Positions 1 to 5,686 of a stretch of 8,860 bases of DNA are shown piece by piece (position 1 is the stretch's first letter; every line of letters begins with the position of its first letter). The position numbers and the translations under genes were made by a program. Source of the DNA: Armatimonadota bacterium (GTDB lineage Bacteria; Sysuimicrobiota; Sysuimicrobiia; Sysuimicrobiales; JACQTN01); NCBI GenBank assembly GCA_016210785.1, contig JACQTN010000189.1, positions 1 through 8,860 on the forward strand. Reading direction: 5' to 3'. The notes under the pieces are model-generated. The model saw only the letters and a list, made by a program, of their open reading frames with translations, did no database searches and was not told the DNA's origin.

Positions 1-87
1 ACGAAGGGATTCAGCGATGTCGCCACGTACCTGAAGGCGGTCGAGGGCGTGGCGAAGATCGTGACCTGCGTGGTAGTGCGGCCCTAG
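1..87 (+). CDS. C-terminal fragment of an unrecognised protein (5' end outside window)
   Basis: An open frame enters from the left edge and ends at TAG (85-87), giving the last 28 residues of a protein whose start lies outside the window. The end reads GVAKIVTCVVVRP, and the fragment looks like an alpha-helix followed by a beta-strand rich in V, I and C. That shape would fit the end of a small alpha/beta ligand-binding domain, but 28 residues are too few to name a family and I do not recognise it. Support for it being real comes from codon use (nearly all codons end in G or C) and from the strong hairpin placed just after its stop. It converges with the dehydrogenase gene on the opposite strand; the two stop codons are about 60 bases apart. 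Confidence 0.5.
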   Translation, partial: TKGFSDVATYLKAVEGVAKIVTCVVVRP

Positions 88-99
88 GATCCCGGTTAC

Positions 100-123
100 C
101 CCTCTCCCCTCCTGGGGAGAGGG
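100..123. terminator. Perfect 10-bp hairpin between convergent genes, resembling a dispersed intergenic repeat
   Basis: CCCTCTCCCC (100-109) and GGGGAGAGGG (114-123) are exact reverse complements around the 4-base loop TCCT. The hairpin lies between two convergent stop codons, 12 bases after the + strand gene, where a bidirectional terminator is expected. There is no U-tract on either strand. From memory, hairpins of the CCCTCTCCCC...GGGGAGAGGG type, followed by a G-rich tail like the one here at 124-137, occur many times between genes in diverse high-GC bacteria, so this may be a copy of a dispersed repeat as well as a terminator. Confidence 0.6.
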
Positions 124-128
124 CAGGA

Positions 129-148
129 TGAGGGGGGAAAGCCCCTCA
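129..148 (-). terminator. Second hairpin containing the dehydrogenase stop codon
   Basis: TGAGGGG (129-135) pairs exactly with CCCCTCA (142-148) around a 6-base loop. On the - strand the first three bases of the stem are the TGA stop of the Gfo/Idh/MocA gene (148-146), so the hairpin forms right at the end of that message. Together with the 100-123 hairpin it gives the end of the leftward operon two tandem stem-loops. No U-tract follows, so whether it terminates transcription or only protects the 3' end cannot be seen. Confidence 0.4.
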
Positions 149-1075
149 GGCCATCACGCGCGGCCGCATCATCGTCATCTGCCCCAGGACCTGCTGCGCC
201 GCGGCCAGCACCTGGAGCCCTGCCTCGCCTGGCACCAGCGGCGTCTGCAGCCCCTGCACGCACTCCGCGAAGTGGATCAGCTCCTCCAGCAGGGGCTCCT
301 CGCGCCGGCACTCCACGTGTTCCATCTCGCCGTCGAACCGCCGGACGCTGATGCTCTGCCGCAGGTAGTCCAGCGCCACCACCCGGTCTTCCAGCGTGGC
401 CTCGATCTCCGCCACCTTGGTCGGGGCGATCCGGCTGGCCACCAGGCTGGCCGCACACCCGTCCCGCAGGACCAGGTGCACCACCGCCAGGTCCTCGTCC
501 TCGTTGTGCACGCAGGCACCCACGGCGCTCACCCGCGCAATGCGGGCGCCCGTGAGGGCCAGCACGATGTCCAGGTCGTGGATCATCAGGTCCAGCACGT
601 CGCCCACGTCCATGGCGCGGTTGGGATCGAAGGGCCGGGCCCGCCGGCACTGGATGAACAGCGGGCGGCGCGCCATCTCGACGAACTGCCCGACCGCCGG
701 CTTGAACCGCTCCACGTGTCCCACCAGCAGCAGCACTCCGCGCCGGCGCGCCAGGTCCACGAGTTCCTCGGCTTCTTCCTGGGTGGTGGTCATGGGCTTC
801 TCCAGGAGCACGTGCACGCCGGCCTCCAGGAAGTCCCTGGCCACGGCGTAGTGGTGCACCGTGGGCACCACGATGCTCACCGCGTCCACGCGTCCGATGA
901 GGGCCCGGTGGTCCACGAAGCCCTCCACCTGATAGCGGCGGGAGAAGCCGCGCACTTCGCGTTCGTCGAGGTCGGCGACCGCCACCAGGTCCACCTGCGG
1001 GATCTGGTGATAATTCCGCACGTGGTGGCGTCCCCACTGCCCCAGCCCGACGACCCCGACCCTGACGCGCTTCAT
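146..1075 (-). CDS. Gfo/Idh/MocA-family NAD(P)-dependent sugar-nucleotide dehydrogenase, GnnA/WlbA-like
   Basis: This 309-residue protein is the usual length for a Gfo/Idh/MocA oxidoreductase. An N-terminal Rossmann fold shows GLGQWG (10-15) for the dinucleotide phosphates and D35 at the end of the second strand, which favours NAD. EKP (92-94) supplies the conserved catalytic-domain lysine K93. The C-terminal alpha/beta domain carries DVGDVLDLMIHDLDIVL (156-172), with H166 and D167 at the usual active-site position. GHVERFKPA (119-127) resembles the segment seen in UDP-GlcNAc 3-dehydrogenases. The inferred reaction is oxidation of the sugar 3-OH to a ketone, which the neighbouring aminotransferase would then aminate, as in GnnA/GnnB of lipid A synthesis or WbpB/WbpE (WlbA) of O-antigen synthesis. 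Its ATG overlaps the aminotransferase stop by 4 bp (ATGA), so the two are probably translationally coupled. The family is secure; the substrate is inferred from motifs and the partner gene. No lpxA or acetyltransferase is in the window to decide between the pathways. Confidence 0.88.
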   Translation of the reverse strand: MKRVRVGVVGLGQWGRHHVRNYHQIPQVDLVAVADLDEREVRGFSRRYQVEGFVDHRALIGRVDAVSIVVPTVHHYAVARDFLEAGVHVLLEKPMTTTQEEAEELVDLARRRGVLLLVGHVERFKPAVGQFVEMARRPLFIQCRRARPFDPNRAMDVGDVLDLMIHDLDIVLALTGARIARVSAVGACVHNEDEDLAVVHLVLRDGCAASLVASRIAPTKVAEIEATLEDRVVALDYLRQSISVRRFDGEMEHVECRREEPLLEELIHFAECVQGLQTPLVPGEAGLQVLAAAQQVLGQMTMMRPRVMA

Positions 1076-2292
1076 GCCGTCCCTCCTCTGCGGCCCCCGC
1101 GGCGAGCGCTCGGTGAGCGTCCGGCCTCTCGGACCTCCACGCGGGAAGCGCCGCCGGCGGCGCCCGTGGGCTCCCTGGCCGTCCCCTGCGCCGCCAACCC
1201 GGGCGCGAACTCCCGCACCGCCTGGACAACCTCCTCCACGTCCGAGGCCGCGAGCGCCGGATGGACGGGGATGGAGAGCACCTCCTTCACCAGCCTGGCC
1301 GCTACGGGAAACTGTGGAGGCTGGCCACGCTTCCGATAGGCGGCGGTGTCCGGAACGAGCATGGGGTAGTAGATCTTGGTGCCGATCTCCCGCGCCCGGA
1401 GGTGAGCGGCCAGCGCCTCCCGCTCCCCGGTGACGCGCACCGTGTACTGGTTGTACACGTGGCGATAGCCTTCCGGCTCGACCGGCACCGCTACCCAGGG
1501 CAGGTCGCGCAGCCCGCGGGTCAGCATCTCCGCGTGGCGGCGGCGGATCGCGTTGCGCGCGTCCAGGTGGGTCAGCTGGACCAGGCCTATGGCCGCGGCC
1601 ATGTTGGTCATCCGGTAATTGTAGCCAATGACCTCGTAGTCATACTCTGTGCCGTCGCGCCCCGCGTCCACCAGCATGCACGCCCGGCGGGCCACCTCCG
1701 GGAATCCGGTGACTACCATGCCGCCTTCGCCGGTGGTGATGGCCTTGGAGGGATAGAAGCTGAAGATGGCCGCGTCGCCGAAGGTCCCCGCCTGGCGGCT
1801 GTCCACCACGGCGCCCAGAGCCTGGGCGCAGTCCTCGATCACCAGCAACCCGTGGCGCCGGGCCAGCGCCATGATGGCGGGCATGTCGCAGGCCAGGCCG
1901 AACAGATGGACGACCAGCACGGCCCGCACCCCCGGCCGGCGCCGCAGCGCCTCCTCCAGAGCCCGCGGGTCCAGGTTATAGGTTTGGGCATCCACGTCCA
2001 CAAAGAGGGGCTCCGCGCCGCGGTGCACGATGGCATTGCTGGTGGCCACGAAGGTGAAGGGCGTGGTGGCCACCACATCGCCGGGACCGATCCCGACCGC
2101 CTCCAGGGCGATCTCCAGGGCGGTGGTGCCGGAGGAGGTCGCCACGGCATGCGGCGCGCCCAGGTAGTCGGCGAACTGCCTTTCAAACTCCCGGACCTCC
2201 CTGCCGGCGACCAGCATGCCAGACTCCATGACCTGGAGGACCCGGGCTTTCTCCTCCCCGGTGATGATCGGCTTGGCGATGGGAATTCTCAT
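1072..2292 (-). CDS. DegT/DnrJ/EryC1-family PLP-dependent sugar aminotransferase, GnnB/WbpE-like
   Basis: This 406-residue fold-type I PLP enzyme would transfer an amino group, typically from glutamate, to a keto-sugar nucleotide. Visible motifs are SSGTTAL (53-59), which holds the PLP phosphate; D154 and Q157 in EDCAQALGA, contacting the PLP ring; and FSFYPSKAITTGEGG, with K183 as the Schiff-base lysine. The C-terminal part has the IGTKIYYP segment common in sugar 3-aminotransferases. The start is ATG at 2292-2290, with an AGAGGAGA ribosome site about ten bases upstream. The 4-bp overlap with the dehydrogenase gene supports consecutive steps on one sugar: 3-oxidation, then 3-amination. The family normally ends near residue 365; here about 40 extra residues rich in Ala, Gly and Arg follow. 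Coding for that tail runs directly into the overlap, so it may be a late extension without catalytic role. Other nucleotide-sugar aminotransferases of this family remain possible. Confidence 0.88.
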   Translation of the reverse strand: MRIPIAKPIITGEEKARVLQVMESGMLVAGREVREFERQFADYLGAPHAVATSSGTTALEIALEAVGIGPGDVVATTPFTFVATSNAIVHRGAEPLFVDVDAQTYNLDPRALEEALRRRPGVRAVLVVHLFGLACDMPAIMALARRHGLLVIEDCAQALGAVVDSRQAGTFGDAAIFSFYPSKAITTGEGGMVVTGFPEVARRACMLVDAGRDGTEYDYEVIGYNYRMTNMAAAIGLVQLTHLDARNAIRRRHAEMLTRGLRDLPWVAVPVEPEGYRHVYNQYTVRVTGEREALAAHLRAREIGTKIYYPMLVPDTAAYRKRGQPPQFPVAARLVKEVLSIPVHPALAASDVEEVVQAVREFAPGLAAQGTAREPTGAAGGASRVEVREAGRSPSARRGGRRGGTA

Positions 2293-2347
2293 CTACATTA
2301 TTCTCCTCTGCACCCGAGCCGCGTTCTCAGCAGCGGGCGCCGGGAAG

Positions 2348-2378
2348 GGAGAAGGGCTCCCCCGGGGAGCCCTTCTCC
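2348..2378 (-). terminator. 31-bp perfect inverted repeat after the SRPBCC gene
   Basis: GGAGAAGGGCTCCCC (2348-2362) and GGGGAGCCCTTCTCC (2364-2378) are exact reverse complements about one central base, so an RNA stem of about 13 bp with a 5-base loop can form. It lies 31 bases past the SRPBCC stop and about 55 bases before the aminotransferase start. On the - strand it is followed by CTTCCCGG, not a U-tract. It could terminate, attenuate or stabilise the SRPBCC transcript. Because the aminotransferase has no obvious promoter of its own, partial read-through is the simplest reading. Confidence 0.55.
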
Positions 2379-2387
2379 GACGACGCC

Positions 2388-2404
2388 GTCCGCCTGTGGC
2401 GGAC
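2388..2404 (-). other. Small hairpin just past the SRPBCC stop
   Basis: GTCCGCC (2388-2394) pairs exactly with GGCGGAC (2398-2404) around the 3-base loop TGT. It is the first of two tandem stem-loops in the gap between the SRPBCC and aminotransferase genes; the larger is at 2348-2378. No U-tract follows. Its role is not evident beyond a possible 3'-end structure. Confidence 0.3.
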
Positions 2405-2408
2405 CGCC

Positions 2409-2849
2409 TCATCGTGATCCCTCGAGCTGCTTCTTCAGCGCCTGCAGCATCCGCTCGCAATTTTCCCGCATCATGGTGCGCAGCAGCCCCCGCAGCAGCG
2501 TGCCAATCAGGGGGATGTTCAGCTCGTAGTCCACCGTGATGCTGGTGCGGGTGCCCCCCGGCACGGCCTCGAAGGTCCAGACCCCTTCGTACAGGTCAAA
2601 ATCGCCGTCCCGCTGCCGGAACTCGCAGCGGTGGTGTCCGTCGTCCCACCGGTCCTCCTCGACCCACCGGACCCGGCGGCCCTTGATCACGCCCACCCAC
2701 TCGCTGACCGTGTTGCCGTCGACGCGCTCCAGGATACGCACGCTCTCCAGGTCGGGCATGAACTCCGGAAAGGTCTCGACCTGCTTGGCCAGGGCGTAGA
2801 CGCGATCCAGGGGCGCGTGAATGACCACCGATGCCTCGACGCGCGGCAC
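2409..2849 (-). CDS. SRPBCC/START-like small ligand-binding protein (polyketide cyclase/dehydrase, RatA/COQ10-like)
   Basis: This 146-residue protein is typical in length for the single-domain SRPBCC fold, a helix-grip barrel with a deep hydrophobic pocket. It begins with the family's first strand and helix, VEASVVIHAPLDRVYALAKQ (4-23), followed by FPEFMPDLESV. The middle is a run of strands rich in charged and aromatic residues, and it closes with a long amphipathic helix (IGTLLRGLLRTMMRENCERM, then LQALKKQLE). That arrangement matches the cyclase/dehydrase, COQ10 and RatA branch, whose members bind lipids, quinones or polyketides. No catalytic residues are recognisable, so the ligand is unknown. 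The start is GTG (2849-2847) with GGAGG five bases upstream, just behind a strong sigma-70-like promoter. It is cytoplasmic, with no signal peptide. It is the first gene before the aminotransferase and dehydrogenase genes; a link to envelope lipid or sugar synthesis is inference from position only. Confidence 0.82.
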   Translation of the reverse strand: MPRVEASVVIHAPLDRVYALAKQVETFPEFMPDLESVRILERVDGNTVSEWVGVIKGRRVRWVEEDRWDDGHHRCEFRQRDGDFDLYEGVWTFEAVPGGTRTSITVDYELNIPLIGTLLRGLLRTMMRENCERMLQALKKQLEGSR

Positions 2850-2877
2850 GTGTCCCTCCGGCCAAAAACCTCCCTAG

Positions 2878-2906
2878 ACTATAGAGGAAGGCCCCGGCAA
2901 TGTCAA
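2878..2906 (-). promoter_or_regulatory. Near-consensus sigma-70-type promoter for the SRPBCC-aminotransferase-dehydrogenase genes
   Basis: Read on the - strand, TTGACA (2906-2901) is a perfect -35 box. It is followed by exactly 17 bases and then TATAGT (2883-2878), a 5-of-6 match to the -10 consensus. Transcription would start near 2871, leaving a leader of about 22 bases with GGAGG before the GTG start. This is the clearest promoter in the window. The position and spacing leave little room for chance, but no expression evidence is available here. Confidence 0.75.
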
Positions 2907-2924
2907 ACCACGGACCCCCGCTGC

Positions 2925-2944
2925 GTGTGGCCAGAAAGCCACAC
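2925..2944. promoter_or_regulatory. Inverted repeat upstream of the strong promoter (possible operator or weak terminator)
   Basis: GTGTGGC (2925-2931) and GCCACAC (2938-2944) are perfect inverted arms with a 6-base gap, 18 bases upstream of the -35 box at 2901-2906. It is also about 70 bases past the stop of the small exported-protein gene. It could be a regulator site for the downstream promoter or a weak stem-loop ending the upstream message. There is no U-tract on either side. The remaining sequence of 2945-3012 shows nothing recognisable. Confidence 0.3.
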
Positions 2945-3012
2945 CAGGGCTGTATCAGAATGCGGACCGAGCGGTGGGCGAGGAGGCAGGCGGGCCGGCG
3001 CGATGCTTGGGA

Positions 3013-3300
3013 CTACGGGTGCGGGTTGCAGAAGATGATCATTAGCAGATGAACAATGTCTGAGACGGCATTGGGGCCGCTGGTGGCCGTGGCCTTGACG
3101 GCGGCCCCATCAGGACCTTCACCCGGACCTCCGGGGAATAGCCCGGCGTCGACTACACCCTCAGCGCCGCCGGCGCAGCCCCCGCGTCCGTGCCCGGCAA
3201 TGTGGGTAGCATAGGCAGGCGTCCCACCGGTCAACAAAGGCGCGGCAAACGCCAGCAATAGCACAGTTACCAGCACGACGGCAGATCTCCGGCGCAGCAT
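3013..3300 (-). CDS. Small exported protein of unknown function (95 aa)
   Basis: I do not recognise this protein. The chosen start is ATG at 3300-3298, with GGGGGGAG five bases upstream; an in-frame ATG 33 bases earlier lacks a ribosome site and would add polar residues before the leader. The N-terminus is a textbook Sec signal peptide: RRR (3-5), a hydrophobic core at about 7-23, and a probable cleavage after AYA (29-31). The predicted mature form has about 64 residues. It starts THIAGHGRGGCAGG, continues glycine- and proline-rich, and ends with a hydrophobic stretch (about 79-91) and FCNPHP. C42 and C91 are the only cysteines of the mature part and could form a disulphide. Its histidines (H33, H37, H84, H94) might bind a metal, which is speculation. 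An AT-rich stretch upstream and a hairpin downstream suggest a separate transcript. The ribosome site and leader support it; its existence and function need homologues. Confidence 0.6.
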   Translation of the reverse strand: MLRRRSAVVLVTVLLLAFAAPLLTGGTPAYATHIAGHGRGGCAGGAEGVVDAGLFPGGPGEGPDGAAVKATATSGPNAVSDIVHLLMIIFCNPHP

Positions 3301-3360
3301 GTCAACTCCCCCCTTCCGTGCCTCCACCCCCACGGCTCCGGCCCGCCCAGCCGGAAATCG

Positions 3361-3410
3361 TCTTTGACAGAACCCCTACTAATCCTTCATTAGAATTTAA
3401 CTTGACATCC
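3361..3410. promoter_or_regulatory. AT-rich intergenic island with promoter-like elements and an inverted repeat
   Basis: In a window that is about two-thirds G+C, 3378-3408 is strongly AT-rich. It contains the inverted repeat CTAAT (3379-3383) / ATTAG (3389-3393) with a 5-base gap. On the - strand TCTAAT (3394-3389) is a 5-of-6 -10 match and could start the small exported-protein gene, but I see no good -35 box. On the + strand two TTGACA hexamers (3364-3369, 3402-3407) lie 38 bases apart; neither has a well-placed -10 box, and no + strand gene follows. It is probably the control region for the gene ending at 3013, at low confidence. The rest of the 152-base gap (3301-3452) shows nothing else. 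Confidence 0.3.
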
Positions 3411-3452
3411 CTCGTGCCCCGCTATCCTCTGGTGAGGGTAAGAGGGTGCCTT

Positions 3453-4613
3453 CTACTCCCACTGCCGCGGTTCGAACCGGCTCAACACCTCAGGGGCCCC
3501 GTCCGTGATCACGATCTGCTCTTCGATGCAGGCCCCGCCCACGTCGGGGATGTTGATGCCGGGCTCCACGCAGATGACCATGCCAGGCCGCAGCTCGGTT
3601 TTGTCGCCCATGGCCAGCATCGGGCCCTCCATGGTCTCGTAGCCGATCCCGTGCCCGATGAACGGGCGGGCGTGCTTGCTGAACCCGGCGTCCTCGATGA
3701 TCGTGTTGGCGGCGCGGACCAGGTCCTCGGCCTTCGCCCCGGGCCGCGCCGCCGCCACGGCCGCGCGCGTGGCAGCCAGGGAGGTCTCCAGTTGCCGCTT
3801 CTGAGCGTCGGTGGCCTTGCGCCCCACGATGGTGGTGCGCAGCACGTCGAACTGATGCCCCCAGTAGGCGCCGATGAGGTCCATGCACAGGTGCTCGCCG
3901 TTGCGCATGACCCGGTCCATGGCTTGCGGCCAGCGGATGCCCCAGGCGCTGTAGGGGCCGGAGTGGGTGCGGAAGTACCGGATGAAGTCCGCCCCCGCGT
4001 TCATGGCCCCCGCGATCCCCGCCGCGCACACCTCCGTTTCCCGCGCGCCGTCGCGGATCACCGGGAACGCCGCCTCGTATCCCACGTCGCAGATGGCGCA
4101 CGCCTTGCGCATCAGGCGCAGCTCGCTCGCGCTTTTGATGGTGCGGATGGCGGTCAGGATGTCGTCCGACGGCTCCAGGGTCAGGCCGGGCAGCCGCTGG
4201 GTGATCTCCCGATACATGGCCACCGGCATGATGTCATCGCCGACGAGTCCCACCGACCCCTCCGACAGCCCCTTCTCCTGCAGGCCCTGGATCAGCGCGT
4301 CGGTCATGTTGCGGGTGTTGCGGCAGTCCTCGATGGCCACGATATCGCGCCGGACCGTCGTGTCGAAGTAGAGAATGGGATCGCCCGGCAGCGGCAGCAC
4401 CAGCACCGCGTGTCCCAATCCCTTGACCGGACCCCAGAACATGCCGCTGGGGAACGGCGGGAAGTGGTTGGTCAGGTAGCCGATGTTGCCGGGCCGGTCG
4501 TAGAAGGACCGGGCAATGACCACCAGCCCCTTGAGGTTGCGTGCCCTGGCTGCGGCGCGGACCTTCTCGATGCGCTGCCAGACCTCGGCCTTACTGATCC
4601 CCTCCTCCGGCAT
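3453..4613 (-). CDS. M24-family 'pita-bread' metallohydrolase with altered active-site histidines
   Basis: This 386-residue protein has the two-domain layout of creatinase and prolidase: an N-terminal creatinase-like domain (about 10-155) and a C-terminal pita-bread domain (about 165-375). All five metal ligands are visible: D245 in MDLIGAY, D256 in FDVLRT, H321 in GHGIGYE, E350 in CVEPG and E364 in IEEQIVIT. However, where prolidase has HGxGLExHExP this protein has HGIGYETMEGP, putting M328 where the catalytic histidine should be. The other conserved histidine, in the segment before the first metal Asp, aligns with W228. True Xaa-Pro peptidase activity is therefore doubtful; a related amide or C-N hydrolase, or another non-peptidase M24 activity, is more likely. 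No signal peptide is seen, so it is cytoplasmic. It starts at ATG (4613-4611) behind AGGAGGGGG, 52 bases after the luciferase-like gene, and is last in the transport and hydrolase group. Confidence 0.85.
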   Translation of the reverse strand: MPEEGISKAEVWQRIEKVRAAARARNLKGLVVIARSFYDRPGNIGYLTNHFPPFPSGMFWGPVKGLGHAVLVLPLPGDPILYFDTTVRRDIVAIEDCRNTRNMTDALIQGLQEKGLSEGSVGLVGDDIMPVAMYREITQRLPGLTLEPSDDILTAIRTIKSASELRLMRKACAICDVGYEAAFPVIRDGARETEVCAAGIAGAMNAGADFIRYFRTHSGPYSAWGIRWPQAMDRVMRNGEHLCMDLIGAYWGHQFDVLRTTIVGRKATDAQKRQLETSLAATRAAVAAARPGAKAEDLVRAANTIIEDAGFSKHARPFIGHGIGYETMEGPMLAMGDKTELRPGMVICVEPGINIPDVGGACIEEQIVITDGAPEVLSRFEPRQWE

Positions 4614-4636
4614 GAGACCCCCTCCTGTTCCACACG

Positions 4637-4654
4637 GGCGGGCCCGCGCCCGCC
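4637..4654 (-). other. GC-only hairpin between the luciferase-like and M24 genes
   Basis: GGCGGGC (4637-4643) pairs with GCCCGCC (4648-4654) around the 4-base loop CCGC, 11 bases past the TAG of the luciferase-like gene. There is no U-tract. It leaves room for the M24 ribosome site and looks like an intra-operon stabiliser or attenuator, not a full terminator. Confidence 0.35.
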
Positions 4655-4665
4655 TACAGATTCCT

Positions 4666-5673
4666 CTACCGACGCGCTGCCACGCCCAGAGCGGGCAGGA
4701 CCTGGTCCAGGTAGATCCTGAGTTGCCCCCACTGGTCGCGGGCGGTGAGCCGGATGGTGATCATGTCGAACCCGGCCTCCACGTAGCCCCGCAGTTTGGC
4801 CACGCACTCCTCCAGCGGGCCGTACGCGGTCCAGGCGTCCACGAACCACTTCTCAAAGTTCGCGGTGTAGTACGTGTCCAGATACGCCTTGCTCTCCCGG
4901 TACGCCGCCTCCCGGTCGGGATTGACGTTGAGATTGTAGTACAGCGCGGACCGGAGCATCCCCGGATCTCGCCCCGCCTCGCGCGCAAACTCCTTCACCC
5001 GGGCCCACCGCTGCCGGAAGGCGTCGGGCGCCACCAGCGTGGTCATCCACCCGTCGCCAAGCCGCGCCACCCGCCGCAGGGCCCGCTCCACCCCCTGCGG
5101 GCCGATCGATCGCTCCTGCGGGTTGCTGGCGATCCAGATGGGGCACGGCCGCTGCACGGGCCTGGGCTGCAGGTCCACGTCCTCGAACCGGTAGTAGCGG
5201 CCGTGGAAGGAGGCGTGGTCGCTGGCCCACAGCACGCGCAGCGCTTCGACCATCTCCTCCATGCGTCCCGGCCGCTCCTTACTCGGGACACCCATCACGT
5301 CCAGCTCTTTCTGGGCGGCGGGCGTCTGCGAGCCCGGGTAGCCGAGGCACGCCGCCAGCAGCATGCGGCCGTTGCTCAGCACGTCCAGGCTCGCCCACTG
5401 CAGGGCGAAGAGGACCGGGTGGCGCTGCACGATGGTGGCCATGCACCCCACGCCCAGGATCGCTGTCTTCGTGCGCGCCGCCAGCGCGCCGAAAAGGCCG
5501 ATGGCCTCCAGGCGCGGCTTGCTCAGGATGCTGTCTCCGATCCAGACGTGTGCGACCTTGCCCGAGGCCTCTGCGGCCTCGGCCAGCTCCAGCAGGGCGC
5601 CGGCGCCGATCAGGCCGACGACCACGCCCCGGTTGGGGAGGGTGAGGCCGAAGGTGGTGCGCGGTGCGCTCAT
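4666..5673 (-). CDS. Luciferase-like (LLM class) flavin- or F420-dependent oxidoreductase
   Basis: At 335 residues, this protein is typical of the bacterial luciferase-like TIM-barrel family, which uses FMNH2 or coenzyme F420 to oxidise or reduce small organic substrates. It opens with the first barrel strand FGLTLPNRG (8-16). ARTKTAILGVG (66-76) and HPVLFALQWASLDVLSNGR (85-103) correspond to the family's cofactor-side strand and the 'D..S.GR' signature. R134-W149 and F156-A182 (FHGRYYRFEDVDLQPRP, then PIWIAS) match the typical helix and the 'P.P.Q.P.P' strand of the barrel's second half. No residue visible by eye separates FMN from F420 use, and the substrate is unknown. The ribosome site GAGGAGGGAG overlaps the TGA stop of the M20 gene 13 bases upstream, so translation is probably coupled to it. 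In this setting an oxidative step on the product of the amide hydrolases is a reasonable inference. Confidence 0.85.
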   Translation of the reverse strand: MSAPRTTFGLTLPNRGVVVGLIGAGALLELAEAAEASGKVAHVWIGDSILSKPRLEAIGLFGALAARTKTAILGVGCMATIVQRHPVLFALQWASLDVLSNGRMLLAACLGYPGSQTPAAQKELDVMGVPSKERPGRMEEMVEALRVLWASDHASFHGRYYRFEDVDLQPRPVQRPCPIWIASNPQERSIGPQGVERALRRVARLGDGWMTTLVAPDAFRQRWARVKEFAREAGRDPGMLRSALYYNLNVNPDREAAYRESKAYLDTYYTANFEKWFVDAWTAYGPLEECVAKLRGYVEAGFDMITIRLTARDQWGQLRIYLDQVLPALGVAARR

Positions 5674-5686
5674 CGCTGCTCCCTCC

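Noticed and set aside
128..2529. Two overlapping + strand open frames (128-1339, 1261-2529) opposite the dehydrogenase and aminotransferase genes
   Set aside because: They lack ribosome sites and protein-like composition, and the opposite strand encodes full-length enzymes with intact motifs.
3453..4613. Annotating the M24 protein as Xaa-Pro dipeptidase/aminopeptidase
   Set aside because: Both histidines expected in those enzymes appear substituted (W228, M328), so the specific name would over-claim.
3318..4721. Open frame of 467 codons on the + strand opposite the M24 gene
   Set aside because: Composition is the same H/R/P-rich pattern with no recognisable domain; the - strand M24 protein explains the region.
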